NCBI GenBank assembly: GCA_964541255.1
Contig: CAZIPL010000001.1
Span: forward strand, 1 to 64,000
DNA length: 64,000 nucleotides
Direction of reading: 5' to 3'
From: CAYOSU01 sp964541255
GTDB lineage: Bacteria; Bacillota; Clostridia; Christensenellales; CAMQZB01
The notes under the pieces were generated by a model that did no database searches, was not told the origin of the DNA, and was given only the letters and a program-made list of their open reading frames with translations. The number at the start of each line of letters is the position of its first letter. The first letter of the stretch is position 1. Below are positions 1-8,732 of this stretch, in pieces. The position numbers and the translations under genes were made by a program.

Positions 1-87
1 TAAACTTCTTGTATTATATTGCTATGCCGATTGAGCTTTGAATTTTATTTCGGTTTTATGAAGATTTTTAATGAAAATATGTAATAA

Positions 88-122
88 ACAAAAAACGCAG
101 GCAATGTATTTTGCTTGCGTTT
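88..122 (-). terminator. Intrinsic terminator of pyruvate kinase gene
   Basis: On the minus strand an AACGCAAGC / GCCTGCGTT stem is followed by a run of T, about 20 bases after the pyk stop codon. This is a standard factor-independent terminator. Confidence 0.8.
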
Positions 123-142
123 ATGCATTATGAGTAAAGAAA

Positions 143-1558
143 CTATCTTGTTTCTTCGATTTTGATAAGGTTAGTGTCGCCCGAGGAGCCGTTGACGCTT
201 CCCGCAGTCATAACGATGCCGTCGCCCTTTTTGAGTGAAAGCGCTTCTTTCGCGACTTTTGTCGCGTGATAGAAAAGTACGTCGGTCGAATTGAATTCTT
301 CCGAAAGAACGGGGATAACGCCCCACGAAAGCGCGAGCTTATACCACACTTTTTTGTTTGTCGCCATACCGATTATGTCGGTGGGGCAGCGGAAACGCGA
401 TACCATACGAACGGTTATTCCGGAGCGCGACGCGACGACGATTGCTTTTGCGCCGATATCGATAGCCATTCCGCAAGTTGCGTGAGAAATTGCGTCCACG
501 CGGTTTTTGATTTTGAAATCGGCGTTTCTGAAACGTTTTGCGTAGTTGATATGGTTTTCCGTTTCTTCGACGATTTTCGCCATAACTTCAACCGTCTTGA
601 CGGGATACTTACCCGCTGCCGATTCGCCCGAAAGCATAACGGCGCTCGTTCCGTCATAAACGGCGTTTGCTACGTCCGAAATCTCCGCACGGGTAGGGCG
701 GGGGTTGGTTATCATCGATTCGAGCATTTCGGTTGCGGTGATAACGCGCTTTCCGAGCATTCTGCATTTTTCGATGATATATTTCTGAATGGCGGGAAGC
801 TCTGCAAAAGGCACTTCGACGCCGAGGTCTCCGCGGCCTATCATAATGCCCTCGCACGCCTCGCAAATCTCTTCGATATTGTCAATGCCGGCTTGGTTTT
901 CGATTTTGGCGATTACGTCGATATTCTCTCCGCCGTTTTCGATGAGGAAGTTTTTAAGATCGACTAAGTCTTGCTTTCTCGAAACGAAAGACGCCGCAAT
1001 GAAGTCTACGTCGTTTTCGATGCCGAAAAGTATATCCTTTTTGTCTTGCTCTGAAAGATAAATCTGGTTGAGGGTTTTCCCGGGGAAGCTCATACTTTTT
1101 CTGTCCGAAATTTCGCCGCCCGTAACCACTTTACAAACAGCGTCGGTGTCGGTTAAAGATATGACTTTGAAAATAACAAGCCCGTTGTTGACTAAGATTG
1201 TGTCGCCCTCCGATAAATCGTTGCAAAGACCTTTATAGTTGACAGAAACGATATGCTCGTTTCCTACGACGTCGTTTGTCGTGAAAGTAAAGTCGTCGCC
1301 GTCGTGCAAGAAAACCTTGCCGTTTTCAAAGGTTTTGACTCTGTATTCGGGTCCTTTCGTATCGAGCATGATGGCGATAGGGTAGTTGAGACTCTCTCTG
1401 ACGCGCTTTATCATATCGAGCTTTTGCTTGTGCTCGGCATGCGTACCGTGCGAGAAATTGAGCCTCGCAACGTTAAGCCCCGCTTTACACATCGCGGTAA
1501 AAACTTTTTCGTCGCTCGAAGAAGGACCTATAGTACAAATGATTTTTGTTTTTCTCAT
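143..1558 (-). CDS. pyk: Pyruvate kinase
   Basis: This is the last enzyme of glycolysis, converting phosphoenolpyruvate and ADP to pyruvate and ATP in the cytoplasm. The 471-residue protein opens with KTKIICTIGPSS, has the active-site region IMLDTKGPEYR, the metal and phosphate-binding segments VIAKIENQAG and GIMIGRGDLGVEVP, and the signature ITATEMLESMI, followed by the alpha/beta C-terminal domain. It lacks the extra C-terminal PEP-utiliser domain of Bacillus-type enzymes. I chose the ATG at 1558 because AAGGAGGAG lies just upstream; a longer frame reaching 1594 would run through that ribosome binding site. It is a single-gene unit with its own terminator and a long leader carrying two possible promoters. 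Confidence 0.97.
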   Translation of the reverse strand: MRKTKIICTIGPSSSDEKVFTAMCKAGLNVARLNFSHGTHAEHKQKLDMIKRVRESLNYPIAIMLDTKGPEYRVKTFENGKVFLHDGDDFTFTTNDVVGNEHIVSVNYKGLCNDLSEGDTILVNNGLVIFKVISLTDTDAVCKVVTGGEISDRKSMSFPGKTLNQIYLSEQDKKDILFGIENDVDFIAASFVSRKQDLVDLKNFLIENGGENIDVIAKIENQAGIDNIEEICEACEGIMIGRGDLGVEVPFAELPAIQKYIIEKCRMLGKRVITATEMLESMITNPRPTRAEISDVANAVYDGTSAVMLSGESAAGKYPVKTVEVMAKIVEETENHINYAKRFRNADFKIKNRVDAISHATCGMAIDIGAKAIVVASRSGITVRMVSRFRCPTDIIGMATNKKVWYKLALSWGVIPVLSEEFNSTDVLFYHATKVAKEALSLKKGDGIVMTAGSVNGSSGDTNLIKIEETR

Positions 1559-1681
1559 AAAAAATACTCCTCCTTGAAAGAGTGAAAGGTGCATATCGAT
1601 TGTTTTGATATGTCGATAAAAAACTAAAATAAAACAAGTTTTTATCGGCTGCCGAAATACTTTCGTTAAGGTTTGATGTAA

Positions 1682-1710
1682 ACCATAATGCTAAAAAGTT
1701 TTTTTTGCAA
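1682..1710 (-). promoter_or_regulatory. Candidate proximal pyk promoter
   Basis: Minus-strand TTGCAA (1710-1705), a 17-base spacer, then TATGGT (1687-1682). Spacing is ideal but the -10 is imperfect. It would give a leader of roughly 115 bases. Confidence 0.4.
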
Positions 1711-1827
1711 TAAATATATTGCTTATATAACTTTTTGGTGATAAGCATTTCTCAAAGCGTTGCTTTTTCGATAGGGACGGCTGATATATCGAAACAGTCG
1801 AAAGAATGCACAACTTATTCCATTATA

Positions 1828-1856
1828 ACTATATCACAATGTGAGCCTTTTTGCAA
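1828..1856 (-). promoter_or_regulatory. Candidate distal pyk promoter
   Basis: Minus-strand TTGCAA (1856-1851), 17-base spacer, TATAGT (1833-1828). The best sigma-A match upstream of pyk. It predicts a leader of about 260 bases. Confidence 0.6.
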
Positions 1857-2080
1857 AAGAAATAACTCTTTTTTTAGATAGTAATATTTTTTTTATTAAT
1901 GTCGGTTTATCTTAATTATAATCTCGAAATAACACCCTTTTTTACGCAAAAAACTTCATTTTATATGAAGATATGGCAAAAAACAGAAAGTATTTGCAAT
2001 ACGATTTCGCGTTTAACATATATAATAATTTTATATGCATATAGAAAATAAATGCATAACAAAGTATTAAGGAGAGAAAT
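1857..2080. other. Intergenic region before the solute-binding protein array
   Basis: With the pyk leader this makes 522 bases without a gene between the divergent pyk and the first lipoprotein gene. It is AT-rich. TTGCAA at 1994-1999 followed by an ATATATAAT stretch around 2017-2026 may be the promoter of the lipoprotein gene, but the spacing is ambiguous. I see no riboswitch or hidden gene. Confidence 0.5.
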
Positions 2081-3916
2081 ATGAGAAAAGTTTTAGCGAT
2101 TATCTTGTCGGTATTGCTTCTTTGTTCGTCTCTTGTCGGACTTTCCGCTTGCGGCAACAACGACGACCCGAATACCTTCACATGGCTTATTGAGAATCCG
2201 GAGGACGCTTCGTACTATTCCGATTACAACCAAAACCCCGTTGCGATCTACACTCAGCACAACCAGCAATATGCAGGCGTTGATATTAAGATCGAATATA
2301 AGCAGCTCGTTATCGGTTCCGAAAAGGATCAATATACGACGATGATCTCGACGGGCGAATATTACGACGTTATGGGAACAAGCTTTGCGCCTTTTGCGGT
2401 ATCGACGTTACACGAAATGGGAATAGCGCTCGATATAACGGAATACGTAGAAAAGTGGATGCCCAACTATATGAAGATAGTAAATTCAAACGACGAACTC
2501 TACCGTGCTGCATATACCGTTAACGAAAACGGCGAAAAGAGAATGTACGCACTTTGGGGCTGCACGGACGAAGCGCAATATAACTTCGAGGGCTTTTGCT
2601 ATAGAAGAGACTGGATAGTTAAATACGGTGTCAACCCCTCGACGGGTGAAGCTTTCACAAGCACTATGAACGAAGACGGTACGATGACCGACAACGTAAT
2701 GTTCCCGTCTTGGTATTCCGACAGTAAGTATGCGGTAGAGTATAGAGCAAACCACCCCGAATGGGACGGAACCGATCCCGTATTTATTTCCGACTGGGAG
2801 TGGATGTTTGGAATTTTCGATAAAGCAAGAGCGGATTTGGGAATCACCGATAAGGGTTATGATATATCTATTTCGTATGTAGGATATTCCGAAACGGGCG
2901 ATTTGTTCTCGGCTTTCGGCGGCGGAGCTGCAATGTGGAGCTATAACTATTTGACGGGCGAAGTAGAATTCAACGCTACATCCGAGTCTATGAAGTCCTA
3001 CTTAGAGTGCATGAACACTTGGTATAACAACGGCTGGCTTGACAAGAAGTTCGCAGAGCGTTCTTCCGATATGTTCTATGATATCGACCACGTAGGCAGA
3101 ACTAACGGTTATGTCGGAATGTGGCAGGGAACTCGTTCTGACTTAAGCAGACAGCTTGAATCTTCCGAATATCCTTACACCGAAGGTATCTATGTTTCGG
3201 GAGCAAAACAGCCTATCAACGATATTTACGGAGCTGAAAGCACGAAGGGCCACGAGTCTTATTCGAGCTATCAATATGAAGCTCCGACGGTATCCTATAT
3301 AATCACGGACGCTGCGAAAGATAAGAACTTGGAAGCGCTTTTCACATATCTTGACACGTTCTACGATACGAGCAATGAAAACTATATCACGAGTAACTAC
3401 GGACTTACCAAAGAACAGTACGAATCTATCGAAGAGTATCAAGAAAAGGTAAACGGACAGACTTTCCAAGAAAGATGGGGCGTCGATTGCGATTCTTATA
3501 CGGTTATTGAAAAAGACGGACATAAGTTCTATAAATTCAACGACCAATTCCTTGCAGATTCTTCTTTGAGAAACGCCGCTATCGGAAACAGAATATTCCA
3601 TTACGGCATTTTGTCCGAGTCAAATAATATAACGTCTATCGAATACGACGCTGCGGTAAATCAATGGGGTGCATATCCGAATAAGGGCTGGATTTCTAAA
3701 TCCGTTCAAGCGCTTTTGTCGAGCGAACAAGCCGACCTTTATGCAAAGACAAGAACCAAGATCAACGACAAAATGGCTGTCGAGATTCCGAAGTTCATCA
3801 ACGGCAAGTATGATTTAAACGGCGCAGATTGGGATACTTATTGCAAGACCATCAACAAATTGGGAGCAAAGAAAGTTACCGACGCGTTCCAAGGCGTATA
3901 CGATTCCTTTAAGTAA
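2081..3916 (+). CDS. Extracellular solute-binding lipoprotein (copy 1 of 3)
   Basis: A 611-residue precursor with a lipoprotein signal peptide (hydrophobic stretch followed by lipobox LSAC, Cys at about residue 24), so it should be anchored on the outer face of the membrane. The body is a periplasmic-binding-protein-like fold of the large extracellular solute-binding type used by ABC importers of oligosaccharides. It is rich in aromatic residues, as is usual for sugar-binding proteins. The start is fixed by AAGGAGAG before the ATG. It is the first of three tandem paralogues and shares perfect DNA blocks with copy 2. No permease or ATPase gene is adjacent, so the transporter must be encoded elsewhere. 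The exact ligand cannot be read from the sequence. Confidence 0.9.
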   Translation: MRKVLAIILSVLLLCSSLVGLSACGNNDDPNTFTWLIENPEDASYYSDYNQNPVAIYTQHNQQYAGVDIKIEYKQLVIGSEKDQYTTMISTGEYYDVMGTSFAPFAVSTLHEMGIALDITEYVEKWMPNYMKIVNSNDELYRAAYTVNENGEKRMYALWGCTDEAQYNFEGFCYRRDWIVKYGVNPSTGEAFTSTMNEDGTMTDNVMFPSWYSDSKYAVEYRANHPEWDGTDPVFISDWEWMFGIFDKARADLGITDKGYDISISYVGYSETGDLFSAFGGGAAMWSYNYLTGEVEFNATSESMKSYLECMNTWYNNGWLDKKFAERSSDMFYDIDHVGRTNGYVGMWQGTRSDLSRQLESSEYPYTEGIYVSGAKQPINDIYGAESTKGHESYSSYQYEAPTVSYIITDAAKDKNLEALFTYLDTFYDTSNENYITSNYGLTKEQYESIEEYQEKVNGQTFQERWGVDCDSYTVIEKDGHKFYKFNDQFLADSSLRNAAIGNRIFHYGILSESNNITSIEYDAAVNQWGAYPNKGWISKSVQALLSSEQADLYAKTRTKINDKMAVEIPKFINGKYDLNGADWDTYCKTINKLGAKKVTDAFQGVYDSFK

Positions 3917-3961
3917 GATTAGTTTTTCGAGTGAGTAACGTCGAAACATAGTAACGAAATC

Positions 3962-3996
3962 AAAAAACGCGGTTTGAAAAATCATTCCGCGTTTTT
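3962..3996 (+). terminator. Terminator after solute-binding protein 1
   Basis: Stem AAAAACGCGG / CCGCGTTTTT with a 14-base loop, ending in T-rich sequence. It separates copy 1 from copy 2. Confidence 0.75.
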
Positions 3997-4181
3997 ATAT
4001 GGCTTTTTACGATTTAGTTTTTCGATATAAGCATAGCGCTTTCGCGTTTTGATATTTATCCGAATTCATATCTATTAAAAATCGAAAGCATTAAAAAATG
4101 CTTTTAGCGAAATGTCGATTTTATTGTTGGAAGCAGAAACAAAAACCAAAGATTTGTATGTACTAAAACGGCATTTACCTA

Positions 4182-4210
4182 TTGAACGAATCGCTTTTTT
4201 GGTATATAAT
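4182..4210 (+). promoter_or_regulatory. Promoter of solute-binding protein 2
   Basis: TTGAAC (4182-4187), 17-base spacer, TATAAT (4205-4210). This strong sigma-A promoter lies inside a longer open frame starting at 4112, so that longer start is unlikely. The rest of the 342 bases between copies 1 and 2 holds only the terminator. Confidence 0.8.
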
Positions 4211-4258
4211 ATAAGAAATCGAAAGGGCGTAAAGCTCTTGAGAAAAGGAGAATTGAGA

Positions 4259-6127
4259 ATGATGAAAAAAGTATTGTCAGTTGTTTTGTCGGTATTGCTT
4301 CTTTGTTTGTCGCTCGTCGGACTTTCCGCTTGCGGCAATGAGGGAGACGAAAATACGTTTACGTTTCTTATAGATTCACCCGAGGATGCGACGTATTATT
4401 CCGACTACAACCAAAATCCCGTAGCGATCTACACTCAGCACAACCAGCAATATGCAGGCGTTGATATTAAGATCGAATATAAGCAGCTTATAAACGGCTC
4501 GCAGAGAGACCAATATACGACGATGATTTCGACGGGCGAATACTACGACGTTATGGGGACGAGTTATTCCCCGTATTCTGCGGCGGCTTTGAACGAAATG
4601 GGCATTGCGCTTGAGCTTACCGAATACGTCGAAAAGTGGATGCCTAATTATATGAAGATTTTGAGCGGAAACGAAAATCTTCAAAAAGTAGCTTATGTCG
4701 TTGACGAAAACGGTGAGAAGCATATGTACGCTCTTTGGGGCTGTACCGACACGGCTCAGTATAACTGGGAGGGCTTTTGCTACAGAAGAGACTGGATCGT
4801 TAAGTACGGCGTCAATCCGTCAACAGGCGAAGCGTTCACTGGCGGATATACCGCAGAACGTGACGCAGAGGGCAAGAACGACGGAGCTTCTTGGGTGGAC
4901 GACGTCAAGTTTCCGTCTTGGTATTCCGACAATAAGTACGCTGTCGAATATAGAGCCAATCACCCCGAATGGGACGGAAGCGATCCCGTATTCATTTCCG
5001 ACTGGGAATGGATGTTCGAGATTTTCGACAAAGCAAGAACGGACTTAGGTGTTTTCGATAAGGGATACGACATATCTATTTATTACGTAGGATATATGGC
5101 AACGGGCGATTTGTTCTCGGCTTTCGGCGGCGGCTCTCCGATGTGGAGCTATAACCCTCATACTGGAAACGTAGAGTTCAACGCAACGAGTGAGTCTATG
5201 CAGTCATACTTGGAATGCCTCAACACTTGGTATGAAAAGGGTTGGCTCGATAAAGCTTTTGCAGAGCATTCTTCCGACATGTTCTATCAGATCGATACCG
5301 CAAAGGTATATAACGGCTACATCGGAATGTGGCAGGGTGGACGTTCTACTTTGGCGGAACAGCTCGAAGAAATAGAGAATGCTCCTTGTACGGAAAATAT
5401 CTATGTAGCGGGCGCAAAGCAGCCTATCAACGACTTATACGGAGTTGAAAGCACAAAGGGTAAAGAGCCTTATTCGAAGTTTGCTATGGAAAGCGTTACG
5501 ACGGCAATCATCGTTACGGAAGCTGCAAAGGATAAGAACTTAGAAGCGCTCTTTACTTATCTCGATTCGTTCTACGATACGAGCAATGAAAACTATATCA
5601 CGAGTAACTACGGACTTACCAAAGAACAGTACGAATCTATCGAAGAGTATCAAGAAAAGGTAAACGGACAAACCTTCCAGGAAAGATTCGGAATCCAAGA
5701 CGGCAGCTATACAACCTATGAAAAAGACGGTATGACCGTCTATAAACCTGTCGACGCTCGTCTTTACGACAGCTCCTTAGGAAACGCTTCGAAAGGTAAC
5801 AGAATGTTCAGATACGCAATCATCGCCGAATGCGACGAGTTGACGGCAAACATCTATGATTCCGTAGTAAATCAATGGGAAGCATACCCCAATAAGGGCT
5901 ATATCCAAGGCTCGATAACCTCGCTTCTTACGACGGAACAGGCTGATGCGTACTCCAAGACCAACAGCAAAATCAACGATAAAATGTCGGTTGAAATTCC
6001 GAAGTTCATCAACGGAACGTATGATATATACGGTGCCGATTGGGATACGTTCTGCAAGACTATAAACAAGATGGGACATTCTAAGATTACGGGTTACTTG
6101 CAAGCAATCTACGATTCTTTTAAGTAA
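4259..6127 (+). CDS. Extracellular solute-binding lipoprotein (copy 2 of 3)
   Basis: A 622-residue lipoprotein precursor, beginning MMKKVLSVVLSV with lipobox LSAC. It is an extracellular ligand receptor of the ABC sugar-importer type and a close paralogue of the genes on either side. The start at 4259 follows AAAAGGAG and lies about 40 bases after the predicted transcription start; an open frame extends 49 codons further upstream but would include the promoter. Compared with copy 1 it has an insertion of about 11 residues near residue 220 (shared with copy 3), while blocks of 65 and 103 bases are identical to copy 1, suggesting gene conversion. It has its own promoter and terminator, so the three copies can be expressed separately. 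Ligand unknown. Confidence 0.9.
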   Translation: MMKKVLSVVLSVLLLCLSLVGLSACGNEGDENTFTFLIDSPEDATYYSDYNQNPVAIYTQHNQQYAGVDIKIEYKQLINGSQRDQYTTMISTGEYYDVMGTSYSPYSAAALNEMGIALELTEYVEKWMPNYMKILSGNENLQKVAYVVDENGEKHMYALWGCTDTAQYNWEGFCYRRDWIVKYGVNPSTGEAFTGGYTAERDAEGKNDGASWVDDVKFPSWYSDNKYAVEYRANHPEWDGSDPVFISDWEWMFEIFDKARTDLGVFDKGYDISIYYVGYMATGDLFSAFGGGSPMWSYNPHTGNVEFNATSESMQSYLECLNTWYEKGWLDKAFAEHSSDMFYQIDTAKVYNGYIGMWQGGRSTLAEQLEEIENAPCTENIYVAGAKQPINDLYGVESTKGKEPYSKFAMESVTTAIIVTEAAKDKNLEALFTYLDSFYDTSNENYITSNYGLTKEQYESIEEYQEKVNGQTFQERFGIQDGSYTTYEKDGMTVYKPVDARLYDSSLGNASKGNRMFRYAIIAECDELTANIYDSVVNQWEAYPNKGYIQGSITSLLTTEQADAYSKTNSKINDKMSVEIPKFINGTYDIYGADWDTFCKTINKMGHSKITGYLQAIYDSFK

Positions 6128-6282
6128 GATTCTTTTTTTCGAAAATATGTTTTTCAAGAAAAAACATTGATTGTCAAGCAAAATGTTTTCAAATTCTTTT
6201 TTGAAAAATAATTGCGATACGTTTTTTGCTGTGATAAAAAGCAATAGGCAAAGATAAACATAAAGAAAAAATAATAAACATG

Positions 6283-6312
6283 AAAACGCGACTTTTTTAA
6301 GCCGCGTTTTTT
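6283..6312 (+). terminator. Terminator after solute-binding protein 2
   Basis: AAAACGCG / CGCGTTTT stem followed by TTTAT. Same sequence style as the terminator after copy 1. Confidence 0.75.
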
Positions 6313-6604
6313 ATGTCGTATGGAATTTTTTTTAAAATCTATTTTGAAGACAAGTGGCGTTTGCGAGTTTCCGCATTTTGCTTTATTGTAATTTGATAAT
6401 ATAATTTACGAAAAGTATTCAAAGACATAATTGCAAAATAAAAAAATACGTGCATTTATATCAAAAAAGAAATATAATATCGATTTTTTGTTGTTTTTAT
6501 GATATGGATGGTGGAAAAGATGTTTACTACAATTCGATTTGTACCCTATAGTGGCTTTAATAAAAGAGGCTAAATGTTTCTTGAAAGGGAAAGGAGAATT
6601 TACG
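6313..6604 (+). promoter_or_regulatory. Intergenic region with candidate promoter of solute-binding protein 3
   Basis: TTTACT (6523-6528), an 18-base spacer and TATAGT (6547-6552) form a plausible promoter about 50 bases before the start codon. The remaining sequence is AT-rich and shows no other feature. Confidence 0.4.
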
Positions 6605-8473
6605 ATGATGAAAAAAATAATTGCGGTCGTATTGTCGGTGTTACTTCTTTGTTTGTCGCTTGCAGTGCTATCTTCTTGCAGCGATAAAGAGGACGAGAAT
6701 ACATTCACGTGGCTTATTGAAAACTCGGAGGATACGACGTATTATTCCGATTACAACCAAAACCCCGTAGCGATTTTCGCTCAACACAACCAGCAATATG
6801 CCGGCGTAGACGTCACGATCGATTACAAACAGCTTGTTAAAGGCTCTGAAAAGGATCAATATACGACTATGGTATCGACGGGCGAATACTACGACGTTAT
6901 GGGTACGAGCTTCGCGCCTTATTCGCCTCTTGCGATGTACGATATGGGAATCGTTATGGATATAACGGAATACGTCGAAAACTATATGCCTAACTATATG
7001 AAGCTTATCGAAGAAAACGATGCGCTTCATCAGGTTGCGTATTGTAAAGACGCAGACGGCAATAAGATTATTTTGCAGCTATACGGCGTTAGCGACATCC
7101 CGGGATATAATTTCTGCGGCTATTGTTATCGTCGCGATTGGTTGGTAAAATACGGCGTAAATCCGTCAACAGGCGAAGCGTTCACGGGCGGATATACCGC
7201 AGAACGCGATGCCGAAGGCAATAACGATCCTTCTTCTTGGACGGACAACGTTATGTTTCCGTCTTGGTACTCGGATAGTAAGTATGTTACGGAATATAAA
7301 GCTAACCATCCCGAATGGGACGGAAGCGAGCCTATCTTCATTTCCGATTGGGAGTGGATGTTCGAGATTTTTGATAAAGCAAGAGAGGCTTTGGGTGTCT
7401 TCGATCAAGGTTACGATATATCGATTTCATATACAGGATATATGTTTATGGGGAATTTGTACTCTTCTTTCGGCGGCGGAGCTCCTACTTGGAGTTATAA
7501 CAAAGAAAACGGTGAAGTTGAATTCAACGCAACGAGTGATTCGATGAAAGCCTACTTGGAATGCCTCAATACTTGGTATGAAAAGGGCTGGCTCGATAAC
7601 GCGTTTGCAGAACACGCTTCCGATATGTTCTATAAGATCGATACGACAAAGGTATATGGCGGTTATGTCGGAATGTGGCTTGGAAATCGCTCGACGTTGG
7701 CTCATCAGCTCGAGGAAAAAGATATTTATCCCGCGACCGAAGATATTTTTGTTGCAGGTGCGCCGTATCCCATTAACGATATTTACGGAAACGAAGATTG
7801 CAAAGGAAGCGAACCTGATGCGATGTATCAGTTCGAATGCACGGTTACTTCGATCGTCGTAACGGAAAGTGCAAAGGATAAAAACTTGGAAGCGCTCTTT
7901 ACCTATCTCGATACTTTCTATGATCCGGATCACCCAAACTATATCGCAAAGAATTACGGGCTGACGAAAGAGCAATATGAGTTTATCGAAGAGTATCAAG
8001 AAAAAATTGACGGACAGACTTTCCAGGAAAGATTCGGCATAAACGAAGACTCTTATACTATAACGGAAAAGGACGGTCATAGATACTTTGTTTTCTCGGA
8101 AACGCTTTTTAATGATCCTAATTTAAGAAACGCCGCAATCGGCAACAGATTGAATAGTTACTCGATTGCCTCCGAAAATACGAATATGTCCGATTGGGAA
8201 TATCATTCCGTTGCGGAAATGTGGGATAAATATATAAACACCGCATATATTCAAGACTCGTTTACGGATCTTCTTTCAACGGAAAAGAGTGCTGCATATT
8301 CTAAGATAAGTACTAAGGTCAATGAAAAAATGTCTGTCGAGCTTCCGAAATTTATCAACGGCACATATGATGTGAATAGCGCCGATTGGGATACTTACGT
8401 TAAGACCATCAACAAAATGGGACATGAAAAGATAACGGGCTATTTGCAAGAAGTTTATGATTCGCTCAACTAA
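6605..8473 (+). CDS. Extracellular solute-binding lipoprotein (copy 3 of 3)
   Basis: A 622-residue lipoprotein precursor (MMKKIIAVVLSV; lipobox LSSC) of the same family as the two genes before it, but the most diverged of the three. Conserved stretches include YYSDYNQNPVAI, AQHNQQYAGVD, DWEWMFEIFDKAR and FINGTYDVNSADWDTY. The start follows AAAGGAG; an upstream in-frame ATG at 6539 overlaps the likely promoter and is rejected. Role inferred from the family: capture of an oligosaccharide or similar solute and delivery to an ABC permease that is not in this window. Duplication without permeases suggests that several receptors share one transporter, or that the copies differ in ligand. Confidence 0.9.
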   Translation: MMKKIIAVVLSVLLLCLSLAVLSSCSDKEDENTFTWLIENSEDTTYYSDYNQNPVAIFAQHNQQYAGVDVTIDYKQLVKGSEKDQYTTMVSTGEYYDVMGTSFAPYSPLAMYDMGIVMDITEYVENYMPNYMKLIEENDALHQVAYCKDADGNKIILQLYGVSDIPGYNFCGYCYRRDWLVKYGVNPSTGEAFTGGYTAERDAEGNNDPSSWTDNVMFPSWYSDSKYVTEYKANHPEWDGSEPIFISDWEWMFEIFDKAREALGVFDQGYDISISYTGYMFMGNLYSSFGGGAPTWSYNKENGEVEFNATSDSMKAYLECLNTWYEKGWLDNAFAEHASDMFYKIDTTKVYGGYVGMWLGNRSTLAHQLEEKDIYPATEDIFVAGAPYPINDIYGNEDCKGSEPDAMYQFECTVTSIVVTESAKDKNLEALFTYLDTFYDPDHPNYIAKNYGLTKEQYEFIEEYQEKIDGQTFQERFGINEDSYTITEKDGHRYFVFSETLFNDPNLRNAAIGNRLNSYSIASENTNMSDWEYHSVAEMWDKYINTAYIQDSFTDLLSTEKSAAYSKISTKVNEKMSVELPKFINGTYDVNSADWDTYVKTINKMGHEKITGYLQEVYDSLN

Positions 8474-8525
8474 AAAATCAGAAAGTTTGCGGTTCTGAGA
8501 ATCTTTATCGCAAAACTCCCTATAA

Positions 8526-8556
8526 AAAACAAGGCAAGATCTTGCCTTGTTTTTAT
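8526..8556 (+). terminator. Terminator after solute-binding protein 3
   Basis: Perfect palindrome with arms AAAACAAGGCAAG and CTTGCCTTGTTTT, two bases apart. It can act in both directions. Confidence 0.85.
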
Positions 8557-8665
8557 ATTGTGCTAGGGGAATTATACTATTAAGTGCAACTCTTATGGAG
8601 AAAAAAGTTAAATAGTGTAATTGCAACGATAGTTATGTGCCGATTTTTCGAAATTGATAAAAACA

Positions 8666-8698
8666 TAATAAAAAGGAGAGCTTCCCCAAAGTTCTCCT
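8666..8698 (-). terminator. Terminator of the zinc-ribbon acyltransferase gene
   Basis: Minus-strand stem AGGAGAACTT / AAGCTCTCCT followed by TTTTTATT, 35 bases beyond the stop codon. Confidence 0.75.
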
Positions 8699-8732
8699 AT
8701 AAGTAATATTCATTGTGCGATTGCGACGATTA

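Noticed and set aside
266..967. Long plus-strand open frame opposite pyruvate kinase
   Set aside because: It is a mirror frame of a well-conserved gene, with low-complexity Phe/Arg/Cys-rich translation and no ribosome binding site.
4112..4258. Upstream extension of the second solute-binding protein
   Set aside because: It contains a TTGAAC-17-TATAAT promoter and lies before the ribosome binding site and signal peptide.
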